From positions 248,001 through 312,000 of the forward strand of contig NZ_JAFCKH010000010.1 in NCBI RefSeq assembly GCF_018130505.1: 64,000 nucleotides of DNA, given 5' to 3'. This stretch comes from Bradyrhizobium tropiciagri. Its GTDB lineage: Bacteria; Pseudomonadota; Alphaproteobacteria; Rhizobiales; Xanthobacteraceae. Below, in pieces: positions 56,309-64,000 of the stretch; the stretch's first letter is position 1, and the number at the start of each line of letters is the position of its first letter. The notes beneath the pieces were generated by a model. That model searched no databases, had not been told where the DNA came from, and saw only the letters and a program-made list of their open reading frames with translations. The position numbers were made by a program, and so were the translations under genes.

Positions 56309-56507
56309 TCGGCTCCAGGCCCGTCCGGCCTGCGGAAATTGATGGGGAGGGGGTGAAATCCGGCGCGTTTATACGGGTTGCCAGAGCGCGGGCAAACCGA
56401 TATCTCAACCCTGCTTGGGGGGCGGTACAAAGGCCGATTCCCAGGTCTTTCCCCCCGGCCGTTTCCCGGCCTGAAGTCGACATTCAAGGCCCGGAGCCTG
56501 ACCCGAA

Positions 56508-57053
56508 ATGGACTCCTTCGAACTCAACAAAATTCTCGGTGCGGTTCTCGGCACCTGCATTTTCGTCCTGGTGATGAGCTTTGCTGCCGGGTCGATCATT
56601 TCGGCCAAGGCGCCGGAGAAGCCGGGCTTCGAGATCGCCGTGAAGGAAGAGACCCACGGTGGTGGTGGCGCGGCCGCCGCTCCGTCCGAGCCGATCGAGA
56701 AGCTGCTGCAGACCGCCTCGGTCGAGAAGGGCGCAGCCGCCGCCAAGAAGTGCGGCGCCTGCCACACCTTCGAAAAGGGCGGCCCGAATCGCGTCGGTCC
56801 GAACCTCTACGGCGTCGTCGGCGAGAAGAAGGGCGAGGGCCGCGGCTTCAACTTCTCGGCTGCCATGAAGGGCAAGGGCGGCGAATGGAATTTCGACGAC
56901 CTCAACAAGTTCCTGACCAATCCGAAGGCGTTCATTCCGGGCACCGCGATGGGCTTCGCCGGCGTGCCGAAGGACAGCGAGCGCGCCGACATCATCGCCT
57001 ATCTGAATTCGAACTCGGAGCATCCGGCTCCGCTGCCGACCGCCTCGAAGTAA
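56508..57053 (+). CDS. cycM: membrane-anchored cytochrome c (CycM)
   Basis: A 181-residue class I cytochrome c. The N-terminal uncleaved helix KILGAVLGTCIFVLVMSFAAGSIIS (residues 8-32) anchors it in the membrane. The heme-attaching Cys82-Gly-Ala-Cys85-His86 and the distal Met148 (GTAMGF) are present. Length and layout match Bradyrhizobium CycM, which carries electrons from the bc1 complex to the aa3-type oxidase. The gene stands alone, divergent from kdsB, and is followed by a clear terminator. Confidence 0.95.
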   Translation: MDSFELNKILGAVLGTCIFVLVMSFAAGSIISAKAPEKPGFEIAVKEETHGGGGAAAAPSEPIEKLLQTASVEKGAAAAKKCGACHTFEKGGPNRVGPNLYGVVGEKKGEGRGFNFSAAMKGKGGEWNFDDLNKFLTNPKAFIPGTAMGFAGVPKDSERADIIAYLNSNSEHPAPLPTASK

Positions 57054-57095
57054 CGGTTCGCTTCTTGCGAGTCAGCAAGGGATCGAAAAGGGATC

Positions 57096-57122
57096 AAACG
57101 GCCAGGCACTGCCTGGCCGTTT
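57096..57122 (+). terminator. terminator after cycM
   Basis: Perfect arms AAACGGCCAGGCA and TGCCTGGCCGTTT with TTTT following the right arm, 42 bp after the cycM stop. The stem and T tract fit a factor-independent terminator. Confidence 0.85.
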
Positions 57123-57283
57123 TCGCATGGAGAATCCGCATCGCAGGCTTGTTATCGGGACGTTTCGCCGCACCGGAACGGTTCCCGGACGATCATCATG
57201 AGGAAAAAGCAACGTAATCTGTCGAACCGTTGCCTTATACTGGGTCCCATGTAGGCGGGGGCCGCGAGCAGGAAGAGCGAATT

Positions 57284-59188
57284 TTGGCGATCACCCGACG
57301 ACACCTCCTTCAAGGCAGCGCGCTAGCCGCAATGGCGCCGGCGCTCGGATTTAAGCCCGGAATTTCCGCGATCACGCCGGCGCTCGCCGACGAGGCCCCC
57401 AACGGGCTGCAATGGCGCCACGCCGTCTCGACCTATGGTGAGGCCAAATACCCCGCCGGCTTCAAGAATTACGACTATGTCAATCCGGCCGCGCCGAAGG
57501 GCGGCGTGGTGCGGCTGTTCCAGCTCGGCACCTATGACAGCTTCAACCTGGTCGTGGCGGGCCTGAAGGGAACGCTCGCAGCGGGCGTCAGCCGCATCTA
57601 CGAATCGCTGATGGAAGCCTCGCTCGACGAGCCCGACACGTATTACGGCGAGCTCGCCGAAGCCGCGGCGTTTCCCGACGACTTCTCCTACGTGATCTAC
57701 CGCCTGCGCCCGAATGCGCGCTGGCATGACGGCAAGCCGGTCACGCCCGAGGACGTGATCTTCTCGTTCGAGGCGCTGAAGGGCAACAGCCCGATGTTCA
57801 GCAGCTATTACCGGCACATCGAGAAAGCCGAGAAGATCGGCGACCGCGACATCAAGTTCACCTTCGACAGCCCCGGCAACCGCGAATTGCCGATGATCAC
57901 CGGTCAGCTCATCATCATGCCCAAGCATTGGTGGGAAGGCACCGACGCGCAGGGCAAGAAGCGTGACGTCACCGCGAGCACGCTGGAGCCGCCGCTCGGC
58001 TCGGGCCCCTACAAGATCAAGGAATTCGTCGCCGGACGCTCGCTGGTGCTCGAACGGGTCAAGGACTACTGGGGCAAGGACAACGCCATCGCAGTCGGCC
58101 AGAACAATTTCGACGAGCTGCGCTACGAATATTTCCGCGACGATACGGTGGGACGCGAGGCGCTGAAGGCCGACCAGTTCGACTGGTATGGCGAGCGCAG
58201 CGCCAAGGAATGGTCCGCCTCCTACGATGTCGCCTCGGTGCGTGACGGGCGGCTGATCAAGGAGCTGTTCCCGGTCCGCAACGTCGGACGGATGCAGGGC
58301 TGGGTGTTCAATCTCCGTCGGCCGAAGTTTGCCGACCCCCGGCTGCGCCGCGCCTTCAACTACGCGTTCGATTTCGAGGAGATGAATCGCACGCTGTCGA
58401 ACGGCGACTATCATCGCGACTCCAGCTATTTCGACGGTATCCCCGATCTGATGGCAACCGGTCTGCCGGAGGGGCTGGAGCTCGAGATCCTCAACACGGT
58501 GCGCGACAAGGTGCCGGCCGAGGTTTTCACCACGCCGTACAAGGATCCGGTCGGCGGCACGCCGGAGAACGTGCGCGCCAACCTGCGAGAGGCGACCCGG
58601 CTGCTGAAGGAAGCCGGCTTCGAGGTTCGCGATCGCAAGCTGGTCGATCAATCGGGCCAGCCGTTCACCGTGGAGCTGCTCGGCGCCAGCGCCGATCCCG
58701 GCATGGAGCGGATCTCGCTGTTCTACAAGCCGAGCCTCGAGCGCCTCGGCATCACCATCAATCTGCGCGCCGTCGACACCGTGCAATATCAGAACCGGAT
58801 CCGCGATTTCGACTTCGAGATGGTCACCCAGGTGTGGGGACAGTCGCTCTCGCCCGGCAATGAGCAGCGCGACAATTTCGGCTCGCAGGCCGCGGACCGG
58901 ACCGGCTCGAACAATCTTCCCGGCATCAAGAATCCGGCGGTCGACGCCATCATTGAGCGCATCATCTTCGCCAAGAGCCGCGCCGAGCAGATCGCTGCCG
59001 CCAAGGCGATGGACCGGGTGCTGCTCTGGAACTTCTATTGCGTTCCACACTTCAACTACGACAAGCAGCGCTACATCTATTGGGATCGCTTCAGCCATCC
59101 CGACCCGTTGCCGAAATATGGCGTCTCGGGATTCCCGAATCTCTGGTGGTACGACGCCGACAAGGCGGCCAAGCTCAAGCGTTCATAA
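57284..59188 (+). CDS. ABC transporter substrate-binding protein, YejA-like, copy 1
   Basis: A 634-residue binding protein of the oligopeptide/YejA family. A TTG start is chosen because AGGAAGAG lies seven bases before it and because it places a Tat signal (ITRRHLLQGSALAAMAPALG) at the very N-terminus. The body has AAPKGGVVRLFQLGTYDSFNLVVAG, PNARWHDGKPVTPEDVIFSFEALKG and LEPPLGSGPYKIKEFVAGR. YejA-type proteins bind peptides such as microcin C. It is the first of five same-strand transporter genes. Confidence 0.9.
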   Translation: MAITRRHLLQGSALAAMAPALGFKPGISAITPALADEAPNGLQWRHAVSTYGEAKYPAGFKNYDYVNPAAPKGGVVRLFQLGTYDSFNLVVAGLKGTLAAGVSRIYESLMEASLDEPDTYYGELAEAAAFPDDFSYVIYRLRPNARWHDGKPVTPEDVIFSFEALKGNSPMFSSYYRHIEKAEKIGDRDIKFTFDSPGNRELPMITGQLIIMPKHWWEGTDAQGKKRDVTASTLEPPLGSGPYKIKEFVAGRSLVLERVKDYWGKDNAIAVGQNNFDELRYEYFRDDTVGREALKADQFDWYGERSAKEWSASYDVASVRDGRLIKELFPVRNVGRMQGWVFNLRRPKFADPRLRRAFNYAFDFEEMNRTLSNGDYHRDSSYFDGIPDLMATGLPEGLELEILNTVRDKVPAEVFTTPYKDPVGGTPENVRANLREATRLLKEAGFEVRDRKLVDQSGQPFTVELLGASADPGMERISLFYKPSLERLGITINLRAVDTVQYQNRIRDFDFEMVTQVWGQSLSPGNEQRDNFGSQAADRTGSNNLPGIKNPAVDAIIERIIFAKSRAEQIAAAKAMDRVLLWNFYCVPHFNYDKQRYIYWDRFSHPDPLPKYGVSGFPNLWWYDADKAAKLKRS

Positions 59189-59203
59189 GTCAAGGATTCG
59201 CGC

Positions 59204-61075
59204 ATGGCGCTATTTTCCCGTCGGCACGCACTCGGTCTCGGCATCGGTGCGTTGAGCGCTGCAGGATTACGTGTGGCGCCGGCGGCGGCCGACAACGGAA
59301 CCCAGATGCACGGCATGTCGGTGTTCGGCGACCTGAAGTATCCGGCGGATTTCCAGCAGTTCGACTACGTCAATGTGAAGGCGCCGAAGGGCGGGGCCTT
59401 CTCGGTGATTCCGTGGGTGCGCGCCTACAACCAGTCCTATTACACGTTCAACTCGTTCAACGCCTATACCCTGAAAGGCGAGGGCGCGCAGGGCATGGAC
59501 ATGACGTTCGCGACGCTGATGTCGCGCGCCAATGACGAGCCCGATGCGATGTACGGCTTCGCCGCGAAGTCGGTGCAGATCTCGCCGGACAAGCTCACCT
59601 ATCGCTTCACCATGCGCCCGGAGGCGCGTTTCCACGACGGTTCGAAGCTGACCGCGCAGGACGTCGCCTTCTCGCTCATTACGCTGAAGGAGAAGGGGCA
59701 CCCGCTGATCCAGGTGCAGCTGCGCGACTTCGTGAAGGCCGAGGCGCTCGACGATTCGACACTTGTCGTGATCTTCGCCGAGGGGCGCGCCCGCGACGTG
59801 CCGCTCTATGTCGTGAGCCTGCCGATCTTCTCGAAGGCCTATTACGCGAAACGCTCGTTCGAGGAATCGACGCTCGATACGCCGCTCGGCTCGGGGCCGT
59901 ACAAGGTCGGCCGGTTCGAGATCAACCGCTTCGTCGAATATGAGCGGGTCAAGGATTGGTGGGGCGCCGACCTGCCGGTCAATCGCGGCAGCTACAATTT
60001 CGACACCGTGCGTTACGAGTACTATCGCGATCGCGACGTGGCCTTCGAGGGTTTCACCGCGAAGAGCTATCTGTTCCGCGAGGAGTTCACCGCCCGGGTC
60101 TGGGCGACGCGCTACGATTTTCCCGCCGTGAAGGACGGCCGCGTCAAGCGCGAGATCCTGCCTGACGATACGCCGTCCGGCGCGCAGGGCTGGTTCATCA
60201 ACATGCGCCGCGACAAGTTCACCGATCCGCGCGTGCGCGAGGCATTGATCGATGCCTTCGATTTCGAGTGGACCAACAAGACCATCATGTACGACGCCTA
60301 TGCGCGCACCGTATCGCCGTTCCAGAATTCGGACCTGATGGCCAGCGGCCCGCCGTCTCCGGAAGAGCTCGCGCTGCTCGAGCCATTCCGCGGCCAGGTC
60401 CCCGACGAGGTGTTCAGCCTGCCCTTCGTGCCGCCGAAGTCCGACGGTTCGGGACAGGATCGGACGCAGTTGCGCAAGGCCGCGCAGCTGCTCAACGATG
60501 CCGGTTGTGCCGTCAAGGACGGCAAGCGGGTGCTGCCGAACGGCGAGGCTTTCACCATCGAGTTTCTCGTCGATGAACCCTCGCTGCAGCCGCATCACGG
60601 TCCCTACATCAAGAACCTCGGAACGCTCGGCATCGCCGCGACGTTCCGCCTGGTCGACGCCGTGCAGTATCGCGCGCGCGTCGAGGATTTCGATTTCGAC
60701 ATGACGATGCAGCGCTTCAGCTCGTCGGCAACGCCCGGCGACAGCATGCGGCCGTTCTTCTCATCGCAGGCAGCGAAGACCAAGGGCTCCTACAACCTCG
60801 CAGGCATCGCCAATCCCGCGATCGATGCGCTGATCGAGAAGATCATCGGCGCCAACGACCGCAAGGAGCTGACGATCGCCTGCCGCGCCTTCGACCGCGT
60901 GTTCCGCGCCGGTCGCTATTGGGTGCCGCAATGGTACCGCAACACGCATCCGATCGCCTATTGGGATCAGTTCGATCATCCGGAGAAGCCGGCGAAATAT
61001 GCGCAGGGCGTCGGTGCGCCGGAAAACTGGTGGTACGATCCCGCCAAGGCAGCGAAGCTCGAGCAGGCGAAGTAG
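59204..61075 (+). CDS. ABC transporter substrate-binding protein, YejA-like, copy 2
   Basis: A 623-residue paralogue 15 bp after copy 1, with its own Tat signal (FSRRHALGLGIGALSAAGLRVAPAAA). Shared blocks include KAPKGGAFSVIPWVRAYNQSYYTFNSF, RPEARFHDGSKLTAQDVAFSLITLKEKGHP and LDTPLGSGPYKVGRFE. Sequence between the blocks has diverged well, so the copies likely have different ligand ranges but share one permease. Preceded by AAGGATT. Confidence 0.92.
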   Translation: MALFSRRHALGLGIGALSAAGLRVAPAAADNGTQMHGMSVFGDLKYPADFQQFDYVNVKAPKGGAFSVIPWVRAYNQSYYTFNSFNAYTLKGEGAQGMDMTFATLMSRANDEPDAMYGFAAKSVQISPDKLTYRFTMRPEARFHDGSKLTAQDVAFSLITLKEKGHPLIQVQLRDFVKAEALDDSTLVVIFAEGRARDVPLYVVSLPIFSKAYYAKRSFEESTLDTPLGSGPYKVGRFEINRFVEYERVKDWWGADLPVNRGSYNFDTVRYEYYRDRDVAFEGFTAKSYLFREEFTARVWATRYDFPAVKDGRVKREILPDDTPSGAQGWFINMRRDKFTDPRVREALIDAFDFEWTNKTIMYDAYARTVSPFQNSDLMASGPPSPEELALLEPFRGQVPDEVFSLPFVPPKSDGSGQDRTQLRKAAQLLNDAGCAVKDGKRVLPNGEAFTIEFLVDEPSLQPHHGPYIKNLGTLGIAATFRLVDAVQYRARVEDFDFDMTMQRFSSSATPGDSMRPFFSSQAAKTKGSYNLAGIANPAIDALIEKIIGANDRKELTIACRAFDRVFRAGRYWVPQWYRNTHPIAYWDQFDHPEKPAKYAQGVGAPENWWYDPAKAAKLEQAK

Positions 61076-61078
61076 CTC

Positions 61079-62188
61079 ATGAGCGCCTATATCGCCCGCC
61101 GTATTCTCCTGATGCTGCCGACGCTGCTCGGTATCATGTTCGTCTCCTTCGTGGTCGTGCAGTTCGCGCCCGGCGGGCCGGTGGAGCGCGTCATTGCGCA
61201 GATCAACGGCGCCGACACCGGCGGTACCTCGCGTGTCTCGGGCGGCGGCGGCGATTTCGGCGCCCAGCGCGGCCAGGGCGCCAACGCGTCCGGTTCGGTC
61301 AACTCGAAGTACCGCGGCGCGCAGGGGCTCGATCCCGATTTCATCAAGAAGCTCGAGGCGCAGTTCGGCTTCGACAAGCCGGCGCCGGAGCGGTTCGCGC
61401 TGATGGTGTGGAATTTCGCCCGCTTCGATTTCGGCAACAGCTATTTCCGCAGCGTCAGCGTGATCCAGCTGATCAAGGAGAAGCTGCCGGTTTCGATGTC
61501 GCTCGGCATCTGGATGACGTTGCTGACTTACCTGATCTCGATCCCGCTCGGCATCCGCAAGGCGGTGCAGGACGGCTCCCGGTTCGACACCTGGACGTCG
61601 GCCATAATCATTGTCGGCTTTGCGATCCCGGGCTTCCTGTTCGCGATCCTCTTGATCATCCTGTTCGCCGGCGGCTCGTTCTTCAACATCTTCCCGCTGC
61701 GCGGCCTGACCTCGGACGGTTGGTCGCAATTCCCCTGGTACTGGAAGATCATCGATTACTTCTGGCACCTCACGCTGCCGCTGATCTCGATGGCGCTCGG
61801 CGCCTTCGCCACCATGACGCTGTTGACCAAGAACTCGTTCCTCGACGAGATCCGCAAGCAATATGTGATGACGGCGCGCGCCAAGGGCTGCAGTGAGCGC
61901 CAGGTGCTGTACGGCCACATCTTCCGCAACGCGATGCTGATCGTGATCGCGGGCTTCCCGGGCGCGTTCATCCACGCCTTCTTCTCCGGCTCGCTCTTGA
62001 TCGAGACCATCTTCTCGCTCGACGGGCTCGGACTGCTCGGCTTCGAGAGTGTGCTGAACCGCGACTATCCGGTGGTGTTCGGAACGCTGTTCATCTTCTC
62101 GCTGGTCGGCCTTGTGGTGAACCTGTTGTCCGATCTCGCCTATATGTGGATCGATCCGCGGATCGATTTCGAAGCGCGGGAGGTCTGA
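61079..62188 (+). CDS. yejB: ABC transporter permease, YejB-like
   Basis: A 369-residue inner-membrane permease: MSAYIARRILLMLPTLLGIMFVSFVVVQFAPGGPVERV is the typical first segment, a glycine/serine-rich periplasmic loop follows (VSGGGGDFGAQRGQGANASG), and the EAA motif region reads IRKQYVMTARAKGCSERQVLYGHIFRNAMLIVIAGFP. The long loop is characteristic of YejB. Three bases after copy 2, and its stop overlaps the start of yejE by one base. Confidence 0.93.
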   Translation: MSAYIARRILLMLPTLLGIMFVSFVVVQFAPGGPVERVIAQINGADTGGTSRVSGGGGDFGAQRGQGANASGSVNSKYRGAQGLDPDFIKKLEAQFGFDKPAPERFALMVWNFARFDFGNSYFRSVSVIQLIKEKLPVSMSLGIWMTLLTYLISIPLGIRKAVQDGSRFDTWTSAIIIVGFAIPGFLFAILLIILFAGGSFFNIFPLRGLTSDGWSQFPWYWKIIDYFWHLTLPLISMALGAFATMTLLTKNSFLDEIRKQYVMTARAKGCSERQVLYGHIFRNAMLIVIAGFPGAFIHAFFSGSLLIETIFSLDGLGLLGFESVLNRDYPVVFGTLFIFSLVGLVVNLLSDLAYMWIDPRIDFEAREV

Positions 62189-63372
62189 TGACGCTGCTCG
62201 CGCCCCAGCCGGTCGAAACCACGACGCAATCGCCGCTCGGCGAGGCCGTGCCCGCCACGCGCCACGGCTTCTCGCCGTCGCCGCTCAACAAGCGGCGCTG
62301 GCAGAACTTCAAGGCCAATCGCCGCGGCTACTGGTCGTTCTGGATCTTCCTCGTCCTGTTCGTGGTGTCGCTGTTCGCCAACTTCATCGCCAACGACAAG
62401 CCGCTGATGGTCAAGTATGACGGCCGGCTCTACTGGCCGGTGTTGTTCAGCTACGCCGAGACCACCTTCGGCGGCGACTTCGAGACCGCAGCCGACTATC
62501 GCGATCCCTATCTGCAGAAGCAGATCGCGGCCAAGGGCGGCAGCATCGTCTGGGCGCCGATCCGCTACTCCTACGACACCCGCAACCTCGATCCGCCGAC
62601 GCCGGTGCCCTCGAAGCCGACTTGGCTCCTGACCGAAGCGCAGTGCAAGGACGTGGTGCAGCGCAAGGGCCTGACCGGCTGCCGCGACCTCGAATACAAC
62701 TGGCTCGGCACCGACGACCAGGGCCGCGACGTCGTCGCGCGGTTGATCTACGGCTTCCGCATCTCGGTGCTGTTCGGCCTGACCTTGACCATCCTGTCCT
62801 CGATCATCGGCATCGCCGCCGGCGGCGTCCAGGGCTATTTCGGCGGCTGGACCGATCTGATCTTCCAGCGGCTGATCGAGATCTGGACCGCGATCCCCTC
62901 GCTCTATCTGCTGCTGATCATCTCGGCGGTGCTGCCGCCGGGCTTCTTCATCCTGCTCGGCATCCTCTTGCTGTTCTCCTGGGTCTCGCTGGTCGGCCTG
63001 GTGCGTGCCGAGTTCCTGCGCGGGCGCAATTTCGAGTACATCCAGGCGGCGCGCGCGCTCGGCGTCTCCAATGCCGTGATCATGCGCCGCCATCTGCTGC
63101 CGAACGCGATGGTCGCGACCATGACGTTCCTGCCCTTCATCGTCTCGTCCTCGGTGATGACGCTGACGGCGCTGGACTTCCTCGGCTTCGGCCTGCCGCC
63201 CGGTTCGCCGTCGCTCGGCGAATTGCTGTCGCAGGGCAAGGCCAATGTGCAGGCGCCGTGGCTCGGCCTCACCGGCTTCTTCTCGGTGGCGATCATGCTG
63301 TCGCTCCTGATCTTCATCGGCGAGGCCGCACGCGACGCCTTCGATCCGCGCAAGACGTTCTCCAAGGGCTGA
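62188..63372 (+). CDS. yejE: ABC transporter permease, YejE-like
   Basis: A 394-residue permease with N-terminal KRRWQNFKANRRGYWSFWIFLVLFVVSLFANFIANDKPL, a large periplasmic insert (about residues 70-180), and the EAA region LRGRNFEYIQAARALGVSNAVIMRRHLLPNAMVATM. The insert is typical of YejE. The ATG at 62188 is used; an open extension upstream overlaps yejB. Confidence 0.93.
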   Translation: MTLLAPQPVETTTQSPLGEAVPATRHGFSPSPLNKRRWQNFKANRRGYWSFWIFLVLFVVSLFANFIANDKPLMVKYDGRLYWPVLFSYAETTFGGDFETAADYRDPYLQKQIAAKGGSIVWAPIRYSYDTRNLDPPTPVPSKPTWLLTEAQCKDVVQRKGLTGCRDLEYNWLGTDDQGRDVVARLIYGFRISVLFGLTLTILSSIIGIAAGGVQGYFGGWTDLIFQRLIEIWTAIPSLYLLLIISAVLPPGFFILLGILLLFSWVSLVGLVRAEFLRGRNFEYIQAARALGVSNAVIMRRHLLPNAMVATMTFLPFIVSSSVMTLTALDFLGFGLPPGSPSLGELLSQGKANVQAPWLGLTGFFSVAIMLSLLIFIGEAARDAFDPRKTFSKG

Positions 63373-63387
63373 GCGAAGGGCCGACGC

Positions 63388-64000
63388 ATGGACACCATCA
63401 ACCAGCCCCTGCTCGACGTCCGCGACCTCTCGGTCGCGTTCGGCCGCTCGCTCGCGGTCGACCGCATCTCGTTCTCGATCAAGCGCGGCGAGTGTGTCGC
63501 GCTGGTCGGCGAGTCCGGCTCGGGCAAATCGGTCAGCGCGCTGTCGGTCCTGAAGCTGTTGCCCTATCCGGCGGCGTCGCATCCGTCGGGCGCGATCCGC
63601 TTCCGCGGCCGCGACCTGCTCACCGCGTCGGACCAGGAGATGCGCGAGGTCCGCGGCAACGACATCTCGATCATTTTCCAGGAGCCGATGACCTCGCTCA
63701 ATCCGCTGCAGACCATCGAGACCCAGATCGGCGAGATTCTGTCGCTGCACCGGGGCATCGGCGGCTCAGCGGCGCGGGCGCGGACGCTGGAACTGCTCCG
63801 CCAGGTCGGCATCCCCGAACCGGAGACGCGGCTGCAGAGCTACCCGCACCAATTGTCCGGCGGCCAGCGCCAGCGCGTGATGATCGCGATGGCGCTCGCC
63901 AACGAGCCTGACCTGCTGATCGCGGATGAGCCGACCACCGCGCTCGACGTCACCGTGCAGGCGCAGATTCTGGCGCTGCTGGCCGAGATCCGCGCGCGGC
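63388..64000 (+). CDS. yejF: ABC transporter ATP-binding protein, YejF-like (3' end outside window)
   Basis: The first 204 codons of an ATPase, open to the window edge. It begins [21 protein letters not shown]. The Walker A motif is [15 protein letters not shown] (about residue 40), the Q loop is [22 protein letters not shown], the signature is [19 protein letters not shown] and the Walker B is [19 protein letters not shown]. YejF proteins carry two such domains; only the first is visible. It follows yejE by 15 bp and completes the transporter. Confidence 0.92.
   Translation, partial: MDTINQPLLDVRDLSVAFGRSLAVDRISFSIKRGECVALVGESGSGKSVSALSVLKLLPYPAASHPSGAIRFRGRDLLTASDQEMREVRGNDISIIFQEPMTSLNPLQTIETQIGEILSLHRGIGGSAARARTLELLRQVGIPEPETRLQSYPHQLSGGQRQRVMIAMALANEPDLLIADEPTTALDVTVQAQILALLAEIRAR

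Noticed and set aside
57230-57283. Upstream ATG-type extension of the first YejA-like gene
   Set aside because: It would bury the Tat signal behind 18 extra residues and lacks a ribosome binding site, whereas the TTG at 57284 has AGGAAGAG at the right distance.

Overview
The window is high-GC chromosomal DNA from an alpha-proteobacterium, most likely Bradyrhizobium or a close relative in the Nitrobacteraceae. Pointers are an mbfA-type ferritin-like iron exporter with an Irr/ICE palindrome, a membrane-anchored CycM cytochrome c, a bacteriophytochrome with an HWE kinase, GGAAC-N16-CGTT promoters of the sigma-EcfG general stress type, many catabolic CoA-linked genes, and a high density of intergenic palindromic repeats. 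I see no phage, insertion sequence, CRISPR array, rRNA or tRNA, and no block of clearly foreign composition.

Layout. 1-6.5 kb: end of a zinc alcohol dehydrogenase, an NTF2-like protein, an amidase, mbfA, an epoxide-hydrolase-type enzyme and two small exported proteins. 6.5-18.7 kb: a full beta-oxidation set (two CoA ligases, thiolase, 3-hydroxyacyl-CoA dehydrogenase of the SDR type, crotonase, three acyl-CoA dehydrogenases, nitroreductase) around a TetR regulator with its own dyad; the feruloyl-CoA-synthase-like ligase suggests aromatic side-chain acids as substrate. 18.7-25 kb: a WYL regulator/GST pair with a palindromic operator, then a cyclic-nucleotide-gated K+ channel divergent from a membrane cyclic-nucleotide-binding protein and a stand-alone DUF6537 protein. 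25-27.6 kb: small proteins and a PRC-barrel protein with stress-type promoters, then a Crp/Fnr regulator. 27.8-33.1 kb: oxyanion genes (tupB, tupA, arsC, arsI, chrA) and a TAXI-type binding protein. 33.4-38.8 kb: small proteins, a second WYL regulator with two copies of the same operator, a GST-like protein, a PPOX/LysR divergent pair and a thioesterase. 39-44 kb: pobA divergent from a TRAP transporter, consistent with 4-hydroxybenzoate or related aromatic acid use. 44-48 kb: bphO-bphP under a perfect stress promoter. 48-57 kb: metF-metH, a luciferase-like oxidoreductase, pheA, kdsB and cycM. 57-64 kb: a Yej-type peptide ABC transporter with two Tat-exported binding proteins; its ATPase runs off the window end.

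The most interesting signals are the link between a red-light sensor kinase and the general stress sigma factor, the duplicated 24-bp operator around a small sandwiched gene, the cyclic-nucleotide module, the arsI-arsC-tupA arrangement with tupB overlapping tupA tail to tail, and the long structured leader in front of metF.
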